Made by a program: the position numbers and the translations under genes. 64,000 nucleotides of DNA from JADJOY01 sp016713535 [NCBI: Deltaproteobacteria bacterium] (GTDB lineage: Bacteria; JADJOY01), in NCBI GenBank assembly GCA_016713535.1, contig JADJOY010000038.1, positions 1 through 64,000 of the forward strand, read 5' to 3'. The notes under the pieces were generated by a model. That model saw nothing but the letters and a program-made list of their open reading frames with translations. It did not search any database and was not told the origin of the DNA. Positions 55,850 to 64,000 of the stretch are shown here, piece after piece. The first letter of the stretch is position 1. Each line of letters begins with the position of its first letter.

Positions 55850-58684
55850 TCACTCGTGGCGCAGGACGGCCTTCTCGATCCAGAGCTCGCCGCCGCCGAG
55901 CTTGGTGATGCCCACCACCGGGTCGGCGCGGTGGGGCAGGTTCACCGCGAGCGCGATGGCGCGGTAGCGCTCGCTCGAGAGCTCGCCCGCCGTGACGACC
56001 TGGCGCGCGAGCTCGACGTTGGCGTCGCCGTCGGCGACGCCGATCACCAGCACCGGTGTCGTGTCGGCGAGCGGCGTCTCGCTCGCACCGAGGCGTGCGT
56101 GGAGCGTGAGGGTGTGCGCGCCGCCGACGGCGGTGCCGAGCTCGATCCGCGCGATCCTCGTCCTGGGCGGCACCCGCTCCGGCACCTGCAGCGCCGGTCG
56201 CGGCGCCGTGCGACCCCGGCCCTCGGCGGTGGGCACCCGGTCGGTCACCACGCCACCTTTGAGCACCTCGATCTTCGGACCGTCGTCGAAGCCATAGGTG
56301 GTGGTCAGCCAGTTCTTCTTGAGGACGGCGGGATCGAATCGCTCGAGACCGGCACGGACGATCCAGCCGTGCGGATGACGGCAGATCGCGTCGAGGAGCC
56401 CGGAGCGGATCTGGTCCGGCGAAGCGAGCAACTCACCCGCGCCGAGCGCGCCGCCGCACGTCGCCGAGCCGGTGTAGACGAGCGCGGCGCCCGCCACCAC
56501 CACCACCGGCGCGGCGCCGGCGAGCCGCTCGCGCCACATCGAGGTGCCGGCCGTTTCCCGCTCCGCGTCGCGACCACGCCGGGCCGCGATCAGCACCCAC
56601 GCGTTCGCGCCCGCCATCACCGCCAGCCAGTAGCCGACCAGCGACCAGCGCGTGGCCCCCAGGCCGCCAGGGGGAAACGCCAGGTACGGAAAGGAGAGAG
56701 GGGTGCGATAGGCGAACGGGGTCGGCGTGTGGATCTCGTTCTCGAGGTGCGTGTAGCCGCGGGTGTAGACCACGCCATTGTGAACGGAGAGCACCACCAG
56801 CGCCGCGCACACCGCCGCCAGCGCGCGATGGCCACGTGCCGCTCGTGCCAGCTCGGCGAAGCCCATCGCCGCGAACGGCACCGCCGCGACGATCAGCCGC
56901 GCCGGGCTCGAAGGCCCGCCGCCCCACCAGTCGAAGTGCCCGGCCGCCTGGACCATCACGATCGCAGCGAGCCCCATCAGCCGCGCCACGCGTGGCCCGT
57001 TGGCGCGCCACGCGAGCGCGATCCCCGCGGGCGCCAGCAGGTAGAGCGGCGCGAGCGGCACGATGCCGTAGGTGCGGTCGAAGAGATAGCCCGCGAGCGC
57101 GCGCGGCAGCCCGGCCAGCTCGAGCGGCGCGCGCCCCGGGACGACCGCCCACATCGAGGTCGGCAGGACGCTGCCGGTGATCCGGTAGTAGTAGAGCCCT
57201 TGCAGCGCGAGCACCACCGCGTAGGGCGAGAAGAAGCCCGCCAGCGCCCCGAGGTCGCGCGGGTGGCGCGCCACGAACCACGCCGCCAGGAAGAGGCTCG
57301 GCAACGCGAAGCGATTGTGGAGCCACGGCAAGAAACCCGCGAGGAATCCCATCCACAGGGCGCGGCCCAGCCGCGCCGGCGGCCCAAGCTCGAGGTTCCT
57401 GACCAGGACCAGCAACACCAGCCCCGCCACCGCCTCCGGGTAGAAGAGCGCGTGGAACGGCGCGACCGGGATGGTCAGACCGGTGACGATCGCCACCGCC
57501 GCGGCGAGCCGCGGCATGCGGGTGGCGTCGCGCAGGAACCGGTAGAGCGCGGTGATCCAGAGCGCGAACAGGATCGCCAGCGTGACGCTGGTCGCCGCCA
57601 GCGAGGTCGGGAACCCCGCCGTATAGCCGTCCCAGCCGGAGCGCAGCCGGTCGATCGTATAGGGCGCGAGCAACAGGAACGAGAGCCCCGGCAAGTGGAT
57701 CTGGTAGACGCCGCCGTTCTTGCCGTTGACGCCCCATCCTTCGTGGTGGCTCGCGCGGTTGAAGCCCGCCTTGGCCTCGCCGCGCACGATGAGCCCCGCA
57801 TCGTGGAGCATCGACGGCACTTCCTCGGCGACGGTCGCGGCAAGAGACCGCGGGAAGGCGAGCCAGTCGACGTCGCGCACCGAGAACTCGCGGTACGGCG
57901 CGAGGCGCCCGACGTCGAAGCCCTGCGTCTGCAGCAGCGCCTCGCAGAAGCGCAGGTACTTCGGCTCGTCGCCGCTCACCAGCCCACGAAAGCGTGTCGC
58001 CGGCGACCCCACGGCCGCGCCCGCCAGCGCGAGCGCGAACACCACGTAGGTGAGCCGGATGCGTGGGGCGCCGGGCGGCCGCTCCGCGGCGCGGCGATCC
58101 ATCCACTCGCCGATCGCGGTCGGCCCCGGGATCCCGAGCCGCCGTACCGCGACCGCGCCGAGCGCCGCACCGACCACCCACGGCGCCAGGTCGTAGGTGA
58201 AGTGGCCGAGCGGGCCGGCGAGCGGAGCGGGCTGGAGCCCGAGCCGCGCGTACGGCGCGAGTAGCACCACCAGCCACCACAACGGCCGCAGCTCGTGGCG
58301 CAGCGCGACGGTTCGACGGGCCAGGAGGAGGCGCTCGCCCTCGCTGCTCGCGCCGTGAGGGTGCTCGCTGCGCCGCCGCAACGCGTGAGCGAGCCCGCAC
58401 CACAGCGCCGCGCGCGCCTCGCGGCCGAGCAGCGCGACCGCGACCGCGACGCACGCCAGCGGCAGCGACGCGAGGAGACGCACCGTCGACGTCACGTACA
58501 CCAGCGACGCCCCGCGCTCCGCGGGAATCCCGATGAGCCGCCCCGCGCTGAGCCACGCGACCGCGCTCACGAGCAGCACCAGCGCCACGAGCTCGGCGAA
58601 CGCCGCCCACGCCGCCTCGCCGCGCGCCCCGCGCGCCGGGCTCGGTCGAGCCGGCTCTTCGTCGGACCGGAGGTTCGAGTTCAC
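55850..58684 (-). CDS. Large membrane protein, GT39/PMT-like glycosyltransferase candidate
   Basis: A 944-residue protein read from a GTG at 58684, with about 13 hydrophobic segments. A luminal-type motif, SGDEPKYLRFCEALLQ, resembles the acidic first-loop motif of GT-C glycosyltransferases (compare 'DEaxYaxxA'). A conserved-looking stretch follows (GVYQIHLPGLSFLLLAPYTI), and the C-terminal third is a soluble beta-rich domain (RIARIELGTAVGGAHTLTLH). It faces the TPR ligase gene from the other strand, 22 bases apart. It might decorate the polysaccharide or transfer lipid-linked sugars, but no family is certain. Confidence 0.6.
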   Translation of the reverse strand: MNSNLRSDEEPARPSPARGARGEAAWAAFAELVALVLLVSAVAWLSAGRLIGIPAERGASLVYVTSTVRLLASLPLACVAVAVALLGREARAALWCGLAHALRRRSEHPHGASSEGERLLLARRTVALRHELRPLWWLVVLLAPYARLGLQPAPLAGPLGHFTYDLAPWVVGAALGAVAVRRLGIPGPTAIGEWMDRRAAERPPGAPRIRLTYVVFALALAGAAVGSPATRFRGLVSGDEPKYLRFCEALLQTQGFDVGRLAPYREFSVRDVDWLAFPRSLAATVAEEVPSMLHDAGLIVRGEAKAGFNRASHHEGWGVNGKNGGVYQIHLPGLSFLLLAPYTIDRLRSGWDGYTAGFPTSLAATSVTLAILFALWITALYRFLRDATRMPRLAAAVAIVTGLTIPVAPFHALFYPEAVAGLVLLVLVRNLELGPPARLGRALWMGFLAGFLPWLHNRFALPSLFLAAWFVARHPRDLGALAGFFSPYAVVLALQGLYYYRITGSVLPTSMWAVVPGRAPLELAGLPRALAGYLFDRTYGIVPLAPLYLLAPAGIALAWRANGPRVARLMGLAAIVMVQAAGHFDWWGGGPSSPARLIVAAVPFAAMGFAELARAARGHRALAAVCAALVVLSVHNGVVYTRGYTHLENEIHTPTPFAYRTPLSFPYLAFPPGGLGATRWSLVGYWLAVMAGANAWVLIAARRGRDAERETAGTSMWRERLAGAAPVVVVAGAALVYTGSATCGGALGAGELLASPDQIRSGLLDAICRHPHGWIVRAGLERFDPAVLKKNWLTTTYGFDDGPKIEVLKGGVVTDRVPTAEGRGRTAPRPALQVPERVPPRTRIARIELGTAVGGAHTLTLHARLGASETPLADTTPVLVIGVADGDANVELARQVVTAGELSSERYRAIALAVNLPHRADPVVGITKLGGGELWIEKAVLRHE

Positions 58685-58773
58685 GGGTACTTCGCCGCAC
58701 GTCGGCGGCGGGTGGTGCGGGTTCCCCGCGCGGGGTCGCGGGGTACTTCAGGGGTGGGCGTGCCGGACGCCCG

Positions 58774-59671
58774 TCACGGAGCCGGTGCGCTGGCCGCGGG
58801 CGGCGCCGTCGGCGCGGCCGCGGTGCTCGGACCCGCGGTCGCCATCACCGGACCCCGCCACACGCGCTGGCTGAGCTCGCCGGCCTCCAGGCGCGGCTTG
58901 AGCGCCGCCCAGATCTCGTCGTTCTTCCTGGCGCGCTCGGGCTCGTTCACGTCGATGCCGTCGGCGATCTCGTCCATCTTGCGGATCGCGTCGGGCAGGG
59001 TGCTCTTGGCGAGGCTGAGCAGCAGGCTCTCGGGTACCAGGCTCAGGATTCCCTTGAGGCCGAACGCGAACTGGAACACGCCGAGCGTCTGCTGGCGCTC
59101 GGGGTCCCACAGGTACGAGTGAACACCCTCGTTGCGCTCGAAGTCGCCCTTGATCTGGTGGAAGGTCTGGCCGGTGGGCGGATCGGCGTATTCGGCGATC
59201 GAGGTGAACTCGTAGGTCGGCAGGATCCACGACGGCTTGACCGTCATGTAGAAGATCTTGCCCTTGGGGTCCGCGCGCAGGATGCACACGCCGGTGATCT
59301 CCGGGAAGTTCTTGACCGCGATCACCGAGTCGGTGGCGACGTCGAAGATCGCGACCGGGTGGTGCTTCATGTAGCCGATGGCGCGCGCCATCCGGTCTTC
59401 CTTGCTGTACTCGACGATCTGCACGACGATCTCGCCGCGCTTCACCTTCGCCCTCCGCCTCGCTGAGGTGGATGTCGCTGGCGTTCGGGATCGGCAAGAG
59501 CGGCCTCGGGTTGTCGAGGACCTTGAGCTCGGGCGGGACCTCCTCGGGAGGGATGATGTCGCCCGCTCGGGCCGGGAGCGGCGCGAGCGAGGCGAGCGCG
59601 AGCAGGGCCGCCGCCGTGAGCGAGCGCATGCGGGCCACGGGGCGATCGGGGCGAGGCGAAGGGGTCGTCAC
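58774..59671 (-). CDS. Secreted SRPBCC-like protein, tandem paralogue 1 (frameshifted)
   Basis: Exported protein of about 299 residues when repaired, paralogous to the gene at 59668. Signal peptide MRSLTAAALLALASLAPLPA; the GTG at 59671 overlaps the paralogue's stop (GTGA), with an in-frame ATG at 59629. Shared features with the paralogue: SDIHLSEAE, RGEIVVQIVEYSKEDRMARA, IGYMKHHPV, and the C-terminal helix region SLVPESLLLSLAKSTLPDAI. The hydrophobic-pocket fold suggested is START/SRPBCC-like. A net -2 (or +1) slip near 59455 lies between LSEAE and KVKRGEIVV; the paralogue's AAERAKVEAGEIVV shows what is missing. Ligand unknown. Confidence 0.7.
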
Positions 59672-60498
59672 GGAGCAGGCTCCTCGGCACTTGGATGACG
59701 GGACGCGGATGTGGCTGCGGTGCTCGGCGCGGCCGGCGGCCACGTGCGGGCGGGCCAGTCGCCCGACACGAGCCGCGGCTCGAGCGCGGCCCACTCGGCG
59801 TCCCAGCGCGCGGCGCGCTCGGGGTCGCGGGTGCGCACCTTGTCGACCATCGCTTCCACCGAGTGCATCGCGCTGGGCAGGTTGTGGCCCGCGAGAGACA
59901 GGATGAAGGACTCGGGCACCAGGCTCAAGATGCCTTTCATCGCCAGGTCGAAGGTGAACACCGCGAGGGTCTCGCGGCGGGCCGGGTTCCACAGGAACGA
60001 CTGGCTGCCCTCGTTGCGGTCGAAGTCCCCCGAGAGCTGCGCCCAGCACAGGGCGGTCCGCGACGGGTTCCAGCAGCCGGTCATGGTGTAGTGGAAGTCG
60101 GGCAGCAGGATCGAAACGTCGGCGGTGGCGCGGAAGCGCTTGCCCGAGTCCCAGCGCTCGAGCTCCTCGAACTCCTGGATCTCGGGGTACATCTCGGTCT
60201 GGAGGCGGCCGTCGCCAGCCACCGACCACAGCTCGACCGGGTTGTGCTTCAGGTAGCCGATCGCGCGCGCCTGGCGATCTTCCTTGGTGCGCTCGACGAG
60301 CTTGACCACGATCTCGCCGGCCTCGACCTTGGCGCGCTCGGCGGCGCTCAGCTCGACGTCGCCGGCGTCGGGGATGAGCGGCAGCGTGGCCTCGCCGGGG
60401 CGGGTGGTGACGCGCTCGGCGGCGCTCGCGAGCGGTCCCGCCACGAGTGCCGCGCAGAGCGCCGCCGCCACGCCGAATTTCACGCGTTTCCAGGCCAT
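59668..60498 (-). CDS. Secreted SRPBCC-like protein, tandem paralogue 2
   Basis: A 276-residue exported protein with signal peptide FGVAAALCAALVAGPLASAA. The mature part reads DVELSAAERAKVEAGEIVVK, then ATADVSILLPDFHYTMTGCW, GDFDRNEGSQSFLWNPARRE and ILSLVPESFILSLAGHNLPS, matching its downstream paralogue almost segment for segment. The overall pattern fits a START/SRPBCC-like ligand-binding fold, but I cannot name a ligand. It is the first gene of a minus-strand pair; the acyl-CoA dehydrogenase starts in the opposite direction 175 bases away. Confidence 0.75.
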   Translation of the reverse strand: MAWKRVKFGVAAALCAALVAGPLASAAERVTTRPGEATLPLIPDAGDVELSAAERAKVEAGEIVVKLVERTKEDRQARAIGYLKHNPVELWSVAGDGRLQTEMYPEIQEFEELERWDSGKRFRATADVSILLPDFHYTMTGCWNPSRTALCWAQLSGDFDRNEGSQSFLWNPARRETLAVFTFDLAMKGILSLVPESFILSLAGHNLPSAMHSVEAMVDKVRTRDPERAARWDAEWAALEPRLVSGDWPARTWPPAAPSTAATSASRHPSAEEPAP

Positions 60499-60673
60499 CC
60501 AGACGAACCTGCCCGCCGCGGACGGGCCTGTCAACGGTGGTCCCGGGGAGCCTGCGGCGCGCGCGGGCGCGGTGCCTGGACGCGTGTTTTCGCGGGTCGC
60601 CATACTCGTTGATCCACCGCTTCGAAGTGGTTCGTTCGATGCCACGCGCGCGACGCGCGAAGGACCCGCGACC

Positions 60674-61831
60674 ATGCTGCCCCAGTCCGAATCGACGCTG
60701 TTCGACCCGACCGAAGAGCACAAGATGCTGCGCCAGACCGTGCGTGACTTCACGCGCAAGGAGGTCGAGCCGCAGGCCGACGAGTACGACGAGCGTGGCG
60801 TCCTGAACGAGCCGCTCTTGCGCAAGCTCGGCGAGCTCGGCGTGCTCGGCATCACCATCCCGGCCGAGGAGGGTGGCGCGGGCATGGACGCCGTGGCGGC
60901 GGTGATCGTCCACCACGAGCTCGCCAAGTCCGACCCCGGCTTCACGCTCGCGTACCTGTCCCACGCGATGTTGTTCGTGAACAACTTCTACAACGCGTCG
61001 AACGCGGCGCAGCGCGCGAAGTACCTACCGAAGACCCTCTCCGGCGAGTGGATCGCCGGCATGGGCATGACCGAGCCGGCGGTGGGCACGGACGTCCTCG
61101 GCATGTTGACCACCGCCGTCAAGGACGGCCACCACTACGTCCTCAACGGCCGCAAGATCTTCATCACCAACGGGCCGGATGCGTTCTGCTTGCTGGTCTA
61201 CGCGAAGGTGAACGGCCGCGTGACCGCGTTCGTGGTCGACCGCGATTGCAAGGGGTTCTCGTCGAGCCCCAAGATCGAGAAGATGGGCATGCGCGCCTCG
61301 ACCATGTCGGAGCTGATCTTCGACGACTGCCGGGTGCCGGCGGAGAACCTCCTCGGCGTCGAGGGCGGCGGTGTCACGCACATGATGCGCAACCTCGAGA
61401 TCGAGCGGCTCACCCTCGCGGCGATGAGCCTCGGCATCGCCGATCGAAGCCTCGACATCATGATCCGCTACGCCGACCAGCGCCGCGCCTTCGGCCAGCC
61501 GCTCCACGCCTTCGGCCAGATCCAGGAGCACATCGCGGTCTCGTACGCGAAGACCGAGGCGCTGCGTGCGCTGCTCTACCACGTGGCGCACGGCGTCGGT
61601 CCCGATACTCGCAACCGCATCGGCTCGGACGCGGCCAAGCTCTTCGGCGCGCCGGTCGGCAAGGAGGTCGCCGATCGCGCGATGCAGGTGCTGGGAGGTT
61701 ACGGTTATTGTCGCGAGTACAAGGTCGAGCGGCTGCTGCGTGACGCGAAGCTCCTCGAGATCGGCGGCGGTACGCTGGAAGCGCACACCAAGAACCTGAC
61801 CCGCGACCTGGTGCAGGCGTGGGCGAGATGA
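60674..61831 (+). CDS. Acyl-CoA dehydrogenase, isovaleryl-CoA dehydrogenase-like
   Basis: FAD-dependent acyl-CoA dehydrogenase, 385 residues. N-terminal helices, then AGMGMTEPAVGTDVLGM (flavin-binding), the middle beta domain (KIFITNGPDAFCLLVYAKVN), and the C-terminal helices with GGYGYCREYKVERLLRDAKL. The usual catalytic Glu of MCAD-type enzymes (EGT) is replaced by Gly (LEIGGGT). Instead Glu244 in LEIERLTLAAM aligns with the catalytic Glu of isovaleryl-CoA dehydrogenase. This suggests branched short-chain substrates such as leucine-derived isovaleryl-CoA. Confidence 0.9.
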   Translation: MLPQSESTLFDPTEEHKMLRQTVRDFTRKEVEPQADEYDERGVLNEPLLRKLGELGVLGITIPAEEGGAGMDAVAAVIVHHELAKSDPGFTLAYLSHAMLFVNNFYNASNAAQRAKYLPKTLSGEWIAGMGMTEPAVGTDVLGMLTTAVKDGHHYVLNGRKIFITNGPDAFCLLVYAKVNGRVTAFVVDRDCKGFSSSPKIEKMGMRASTMSELIFDDCRVPAENLLGVEGGGVTHMMRNLEIERLTLAAMSLGIADRSLDIMIRYADQRRAFGQPLHAFGQIQEHIAVSYAKTEALRALLYHVAHGVGPDTRNRIGSDAAKLFGAPVGKEVADRAMQVLGGYGYCREYKVERLLRDAKLLEIGGGTLEAHTKNLTRDLVQAWAR

Positions 61832-61843
61832 TCGGATGACGGC

Positions 61844-62122
61844 TTGAAGCACCTCGCTCTGGATCCTGGGCTGATCGTCTGCCTGGTGGCGGTCGCCGCG
61901 ATCGCGGTGCGCGCGCTGTGGCTGTGGCGCGCGCGGCGAGCCTCCGGCGATCTCGGCTGGAGCGAGCTCATGCGTGAGTCCAACCGCAGCCCGCGCCGCT
62001 ACGTCCGCGAGTCGACCACCACCACCCACGTGCAGCCGCTCTCGACCCGCGTGCCGGGCTCGCGGATCACCAACCACGTGCCCAAGCCTCCCCCGAAGGA
62101 CTCGCCGTTGCTCGATGGATAG
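61844..62122 (+). CDS. Small predicted membrane protein
   Basis: A 92-residue frame starting at TTG (61844) with one hydrophobic segment near the N-terminus (LIVCLVAVAAIAVRALWLW) followed by a basic, proline-rich tail (YVRESTTTTHVQPLSTR, VPKPPPKDSP). No family is recognised. It overlaps the EamA gene by eight bases and follows the dehydrogenase by 12, so it fits an operon. Weak start signals and small size make it less certain. Confidence 0.45.
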   Translation: MKHLALDPGLIVCLVAVAAIAVRALWLWRARRASGDLGWSELMRESNRSPRRYVRESTTTTHVQPLSTRVPGSRITNHVPKPPPKDSPLLDG

Positions 62123-63017
62123 CGCCGTAGGCCTCGCGATCGCGGCCTACGTGATCTGGGGAGTCTCGAACTTCCTGGACCGGGTCGTCGTGTCCACGCG
62201 CGCCGTGTCGGCCGGTGCCTACGTGATCCTCGGCGCGTGGTGCGCGCCGCTCCTGGTGGTGCTGCTGCCGTGGGTCGAGGTGCCGTGGCCGAGCGCCCGC
62301 GAGCTCGCGCTCGCGGTGGCGGCGGGCGCGGTGTTCGTGGTGGTGCTGTGGCCCTATTACGCGGCGCTCGAGACCGAGGAGGCCTCTAGGGTGGTGCCGC
62401 TCTGGCACCTCGAGCCGATCGTGGTCCTGATCGCGACCCGGCTGCTCTGGGACGAGGGGCTGCCAGGGACCGCGAAGCTCGCGTTCCCGATGCTGCTCGT
62501 GGGCAGCGCCGTGCTCTCGGTCGACGATCTGCGCGCGTTCACGCAGATCCGGCCGCGCGCGCTGCTGATGCTGCCCGCGGTCGGCGCCGCGGCCGCGTAC
62601 GCGCTCCTCACCCGCGCGCTGGTGCGGACCTACGACCCGGTCGCCGCCGCGCTGCTCATCCGCGTGTGCTTCGCGGTGCTCGTGCTCGCGCTGGGCTTCG
62701 TCCCCGCGATCCGCCGCAAGGCCCTGCAGCAGGCGCTCGACACCGACCTGCTCTCGATCGGACTGGTCGCGACCACGCTCTTCATGGGCTCGATCGGGTT
62801 CTTCCTGTGGAACCGCGCCATCCAGCTCGGCTCGGTCGCCATCACCACCGCCATGAGCGGCGTCACCGCGGTGGTGGTGCTGGCGATGGCGATGCTGGTG
62901 AAGCGCGTCGCGCCGGGGCTGGTGGAGGAGCGCGTCGACCGCGACGCCCTCGCCCAGAAGGCCCTCGGGATCGTCCTCATGGGCGGCGGAGTCGCGATCC
63001 TCTCGCTGTGGGGCTGA
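62115..63017 (+). CDS. EamA/DMT-family transporter
   Basis: Drug/metabolite transporter superfamily protein, 300 residues with ten predicted helices in two EamA-like halves. Hallmarks are LAIAAYVIWGVSNFLDRVVV at the start, EEASRVVPLWHLEPIVVLIA at the end of the first half and FFLWNRAIQLGSVAITTAMS in the second half. The ATG at 62115 overlaps the small membrane-protein gene. A substrate cannot be assigned. Confidence 0.85.
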   Translation: MDSAVGLAIAAYVIWGVSNFLDRVVVSTRAVSAGAYVILGAWCAPLLVVLLPWVEVPWPSARELALAVAAGAVFVVVLWPYYAALETEEASRVVPLWHLEPIVVLIATRLLWDEGLPGTAKLAFPMLLVGSAVLSVDDLRAFTQIRPRALLMLPAVGAAAAYALLTRALVRTYDPVAAALLIRVCFAVLVLALGFVPAIRRKALQQALDTDLLSIGLVATTLFMGSIGFFLWNRAIQLGSVAITTAMSGVTAVVVLAMAMLVKRVAPGLVEERVDRDALAQKALGIVLMGGGVAILSLWG

Positions 63018-63034
63018 GCGATCGCCGAGGGCGA

Positions 63035-63063
63035 TTGACACGAACTTCGTGGGCCACGAAAAT
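63035..63063 (+). promoter_or_regulatory. vapBC promoter with consensus -35
   Basis: TTGACA (63035-63040, perfect -35 consensus) and GAAAAT (63058-63063) are spaced by 17 bases. The expected transcription start falls at about 63070, immediately before the antitoxin ATG at 63071, so the mRNA could be leaderless or nearly so. The palindrome at 63040-63066 overlaps it. Confidence 0.5.
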
Positions 63064-63066
63064 CGT
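63040..63066. promoter_or_regulatory. Palindromic operator overlapping the vapBC promoter
   Basis: ACGAACTTCGTG-GGC-CACGAAAATCGT is a 27-bp near-perfect palindrome: the inner TTCGTG/CACGAA is exact and 10 of 12 outer positions pair. It sits between and over the -35 and -10 boxes, as expected for autorepression by the antitoxin-toxin complex. Confidence 0.55.
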
Positions 63067-63070
63067 GGAG

Positions 63071-63301
63071 ATGAAGAACGTCACCATCACGCTCGACGAC
63101 GAGGTCGCCCGCTGGGCGCGCGTCTGGGCGGCCGAGCACGAGACCAGCGTCTCGCGGATGGTGGGCGAGCTGTTGCGCGAGCGGATGCTCGACGAGCACG
63201 CCTACGAGACCGCGATGCACGGCTACAAGATGCGCGGAGCCTCGTTGCTCAAGGGCAAGCGCCAGCGCTATCCGTCGCGCGAGCAACTCCATGAGCGCTG
63301 A
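63071..63301 (+). CDS. VapB-like ribbon-helix-helix antitoxin
   Basis: The first gene of a toxin-antitoxin pair, 76 residues. The N-terminus MKNVTITLDDEVARWARVWA is a ribbon-helix-helix DNA-binding arm and helix; the C-terminal half would wrap the toxin. The ATG at 63071 lies just after a palindromic operator and promoter. It overlaps the PIN toxin gene by 11 bases, the usual arrangement for coupled production. Confidence 0.8.
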   Translation: MKNVTITLDDEVARWARVWAAEHETSVSRMVGELLRERMLDEHAYETAMHGYKMRGASLLKGKRQRYPSREQLHER

Positions 63302-63737
63302 GCCGTGTTTCGTGGACACGAACGTGCTGGTGTATGCACGCGACGCGAGCGAGAGTCGCAAGCAGCCGCTCGCGAGCGCATGGATCGAGATGCTCTGGGA
63401 GCGGCGCCTGGGCCGGTTGAGCTTCCAGGTGCTCGCCGAGTTCTACGTGACCGTGACCCAGAAGCTCGATCCCGGCCTGACTCGCGAGGACGCGCGCGCC
63501 GAGCTGCGCGATCTGATGGCGTGGCGCCCGGCCGCGATCGACGCCACGGTGATGGACCGCGCGTTCGCGATCCAGGATCGGTTTCGACTCTCGTGGTGGG
63601 ATGCGCAGATCGTCGCCGCGGCGCAGGTGCTCGGCTGTCGCTATCTGCTGAGCGAGGATCTCGCCTCCGGACAGCGCTTCGATGGGCTGGAGGTGGTCGA
63701 CCCGTTTCGGCGCCCGCCGGATGCGGTGCTCGCTTGA
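63291..63737 (+). CDS. VapC-like PIN-domain ribonuclease toxin
   Basis: PIN-domain ribonuclease, 148 residues. All four metal-binding acids are visible: Asp9 (FVDTNVLVY), Glu50 (LAEFY), Asp104 (WWDAQI) and Asp123 (LSEDL). It should be active unless bound by the antitoxin encoded just upstream. PIN toxins of this kind cleave RNA, often initiator tRNA or 23S rRNA; the target here is unknown. Confidence 0.88.
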   Translation: MSAEPCFVDTNVLVYARDASESRKQPLASAWIEMLWERRLGRLSFQVLAEFYVTVTQKLDPGLTREDARAELRDLMAWRPAAIDATVMDRAFAIQDRFRLSWWDAQIVAAAQVLGCRYLLSEDLASGQRFDGLEVVDPFRRPPDAVLA

Positions 63738-63753
63738 GCCGGGCAGTTTCGCC

Positions 63754-64000
63754 ATGACCTCCTCGACCACTCGTCCCCCCTCCGTCACGGTGTGCGTCAC
63801 CGGCGGCATCGCCGCGTACAAGGCGTGCCTGGTGGTGCGCGGGCTGATGCGCGCCGGCGCGGTCGTGGACGTGCTCATGACCGAGGCGGCCACCAGGTTC
63901 GTGAGCCCGCTGACCTTCGAGGGGCTCACCCAGCGGCCGGTGCTGTGCGATCTGTGGGATCGCGGCCACGACATCGCGCACGTCGAGATGGCGCACGGCG
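63754..64000 (+). CDS. coaBC: CoaBC flavoprotein (pantothenate to CoA pathway), cut by window end
   Basis: The first 82 residues of a phosphopantothenoylcysteine decarboxylase/synthase (Dfp/CoaBC), read directly from the ATG at 63754. The protein begins MTSSTTRPPSVTVCVTGGIA, continuing AAYKACLVVRGLMRAGAVVD and VLMTEAATRFVSPLTFEGLT. The FMN-binding GGIAAYK and the region before the catalytic His (DIAHVEMAHG) are typical. The gene runs past position 64000, so the synthetase domain is not seen. It starts 16 bases after the toxin gene. Confidence 0.88.
   Translation, partial: MTSSTTRPPSVTVCVTGGIAAYKACLVVRGLMRAGAVVDVLMTEAATRFVSPLTFEGLTQRPVLCDLWDRGHDIAHVEMAHG

Noticed and set aside
55283-58264. 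Long plus-strand frame (993 codons) opposite the GT39-like gene
   Set aside because: Extremely Arg/Glu/His-rich with no hydrophobic pattern, whereas the minus strand encodes a coherent multi-helix membrane protein.

Overview
This 64 kb window is very GC-rich chromosomal DNA with densely packed genes, many joined by ATGA or GTGA stop/start overlaps. The gene content suggests an aerobic Gram-negative bacterium with an outer membrane: RND efflux, an Mla-type lipid transport operon, alternative complex III with a caa3 oxidase, and a Wzx/Wzy-style polysaccharide locus. The combination fits Myxococcota or a related 'deltaproteobacterial' lineage. That is an inference from gene content; no rRNA or tRNA gene is present to settle it.

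Layout. (1) 248-6092: three-gene RND efflux operon (adaptor lipoprotein, TolC-like channel, permease). (2) 6402-9606: L7/L12-like orphan protein (-), then HflX GTPase with an acidic insert and a coupled lipoprotein. (3) 9619-14837 (-): FHA-EAL signalling protein and an Mla operon (permease, ATPase, MCE protein, auxiliary lipoprotein) coupled by GTGA overlaps. (4) 14981-28387 (+): respiratory block with a SCO protein, alternative complex III actABCDEF, a small membrane protein, a second SCO, and caa3 oxidase coxBACD ending in a strong hairpin. Quinol:cytochrome c reduction and oxygen reduction are thus encoded together with copper-insertion factors. (5) 28632-35388: glutathione S-transferase and GH13 enzyme (-), an MMACHC/CblC-like B12-handling protein, and the beta-oxidation pair fadN-like plus thiolase, closed by an intrinsic terminator. 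(6) 35489-58684: envelope polysaccharide locus with export lipoprotein, Wzz/BY-kinase, flippase fused to a methyltransferase, capsule-synthesis protein, polymerase, glycosyltransferases, aminotransferase, initiating sugar transferase, CapD-type dehydratase, O-antigen-ligase/TPR protein and a large membrane glycosyltransferase-like protein. (7) 58774-64000: tandem secreted SRPBCC-like proteins (-), an isovaleryl-CoA-type dehydrogenase, an EamA transporter, a VapBC module, and the start of coaBC cut by the window end.

Reading-frame quality. At least ten conserved genes, including actB, actC, coxA and coxB, are broken by 1-2 base indels. Most can be explained as lost bases in short G/C runs or CG repeats. 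One glycosyltransferase instead carries a single in-frame TAG. Intact homology resumes at once after every break. I read most of these as consensus errors of a long-read assembly rather than real pseudogenes, and I annotate the full-length genes.

The less ordinary items are the cysteine-bearing MMACHC-like protein, an uncharacterised but conserved-looking subunit inside the ACIII-caa3 cluster, a flippase-methyltransferase fusion, perfect inverted repeats at 7180-7316 and 11122-11159, and the vapBC promoter/operator with a possibly leaderless start.
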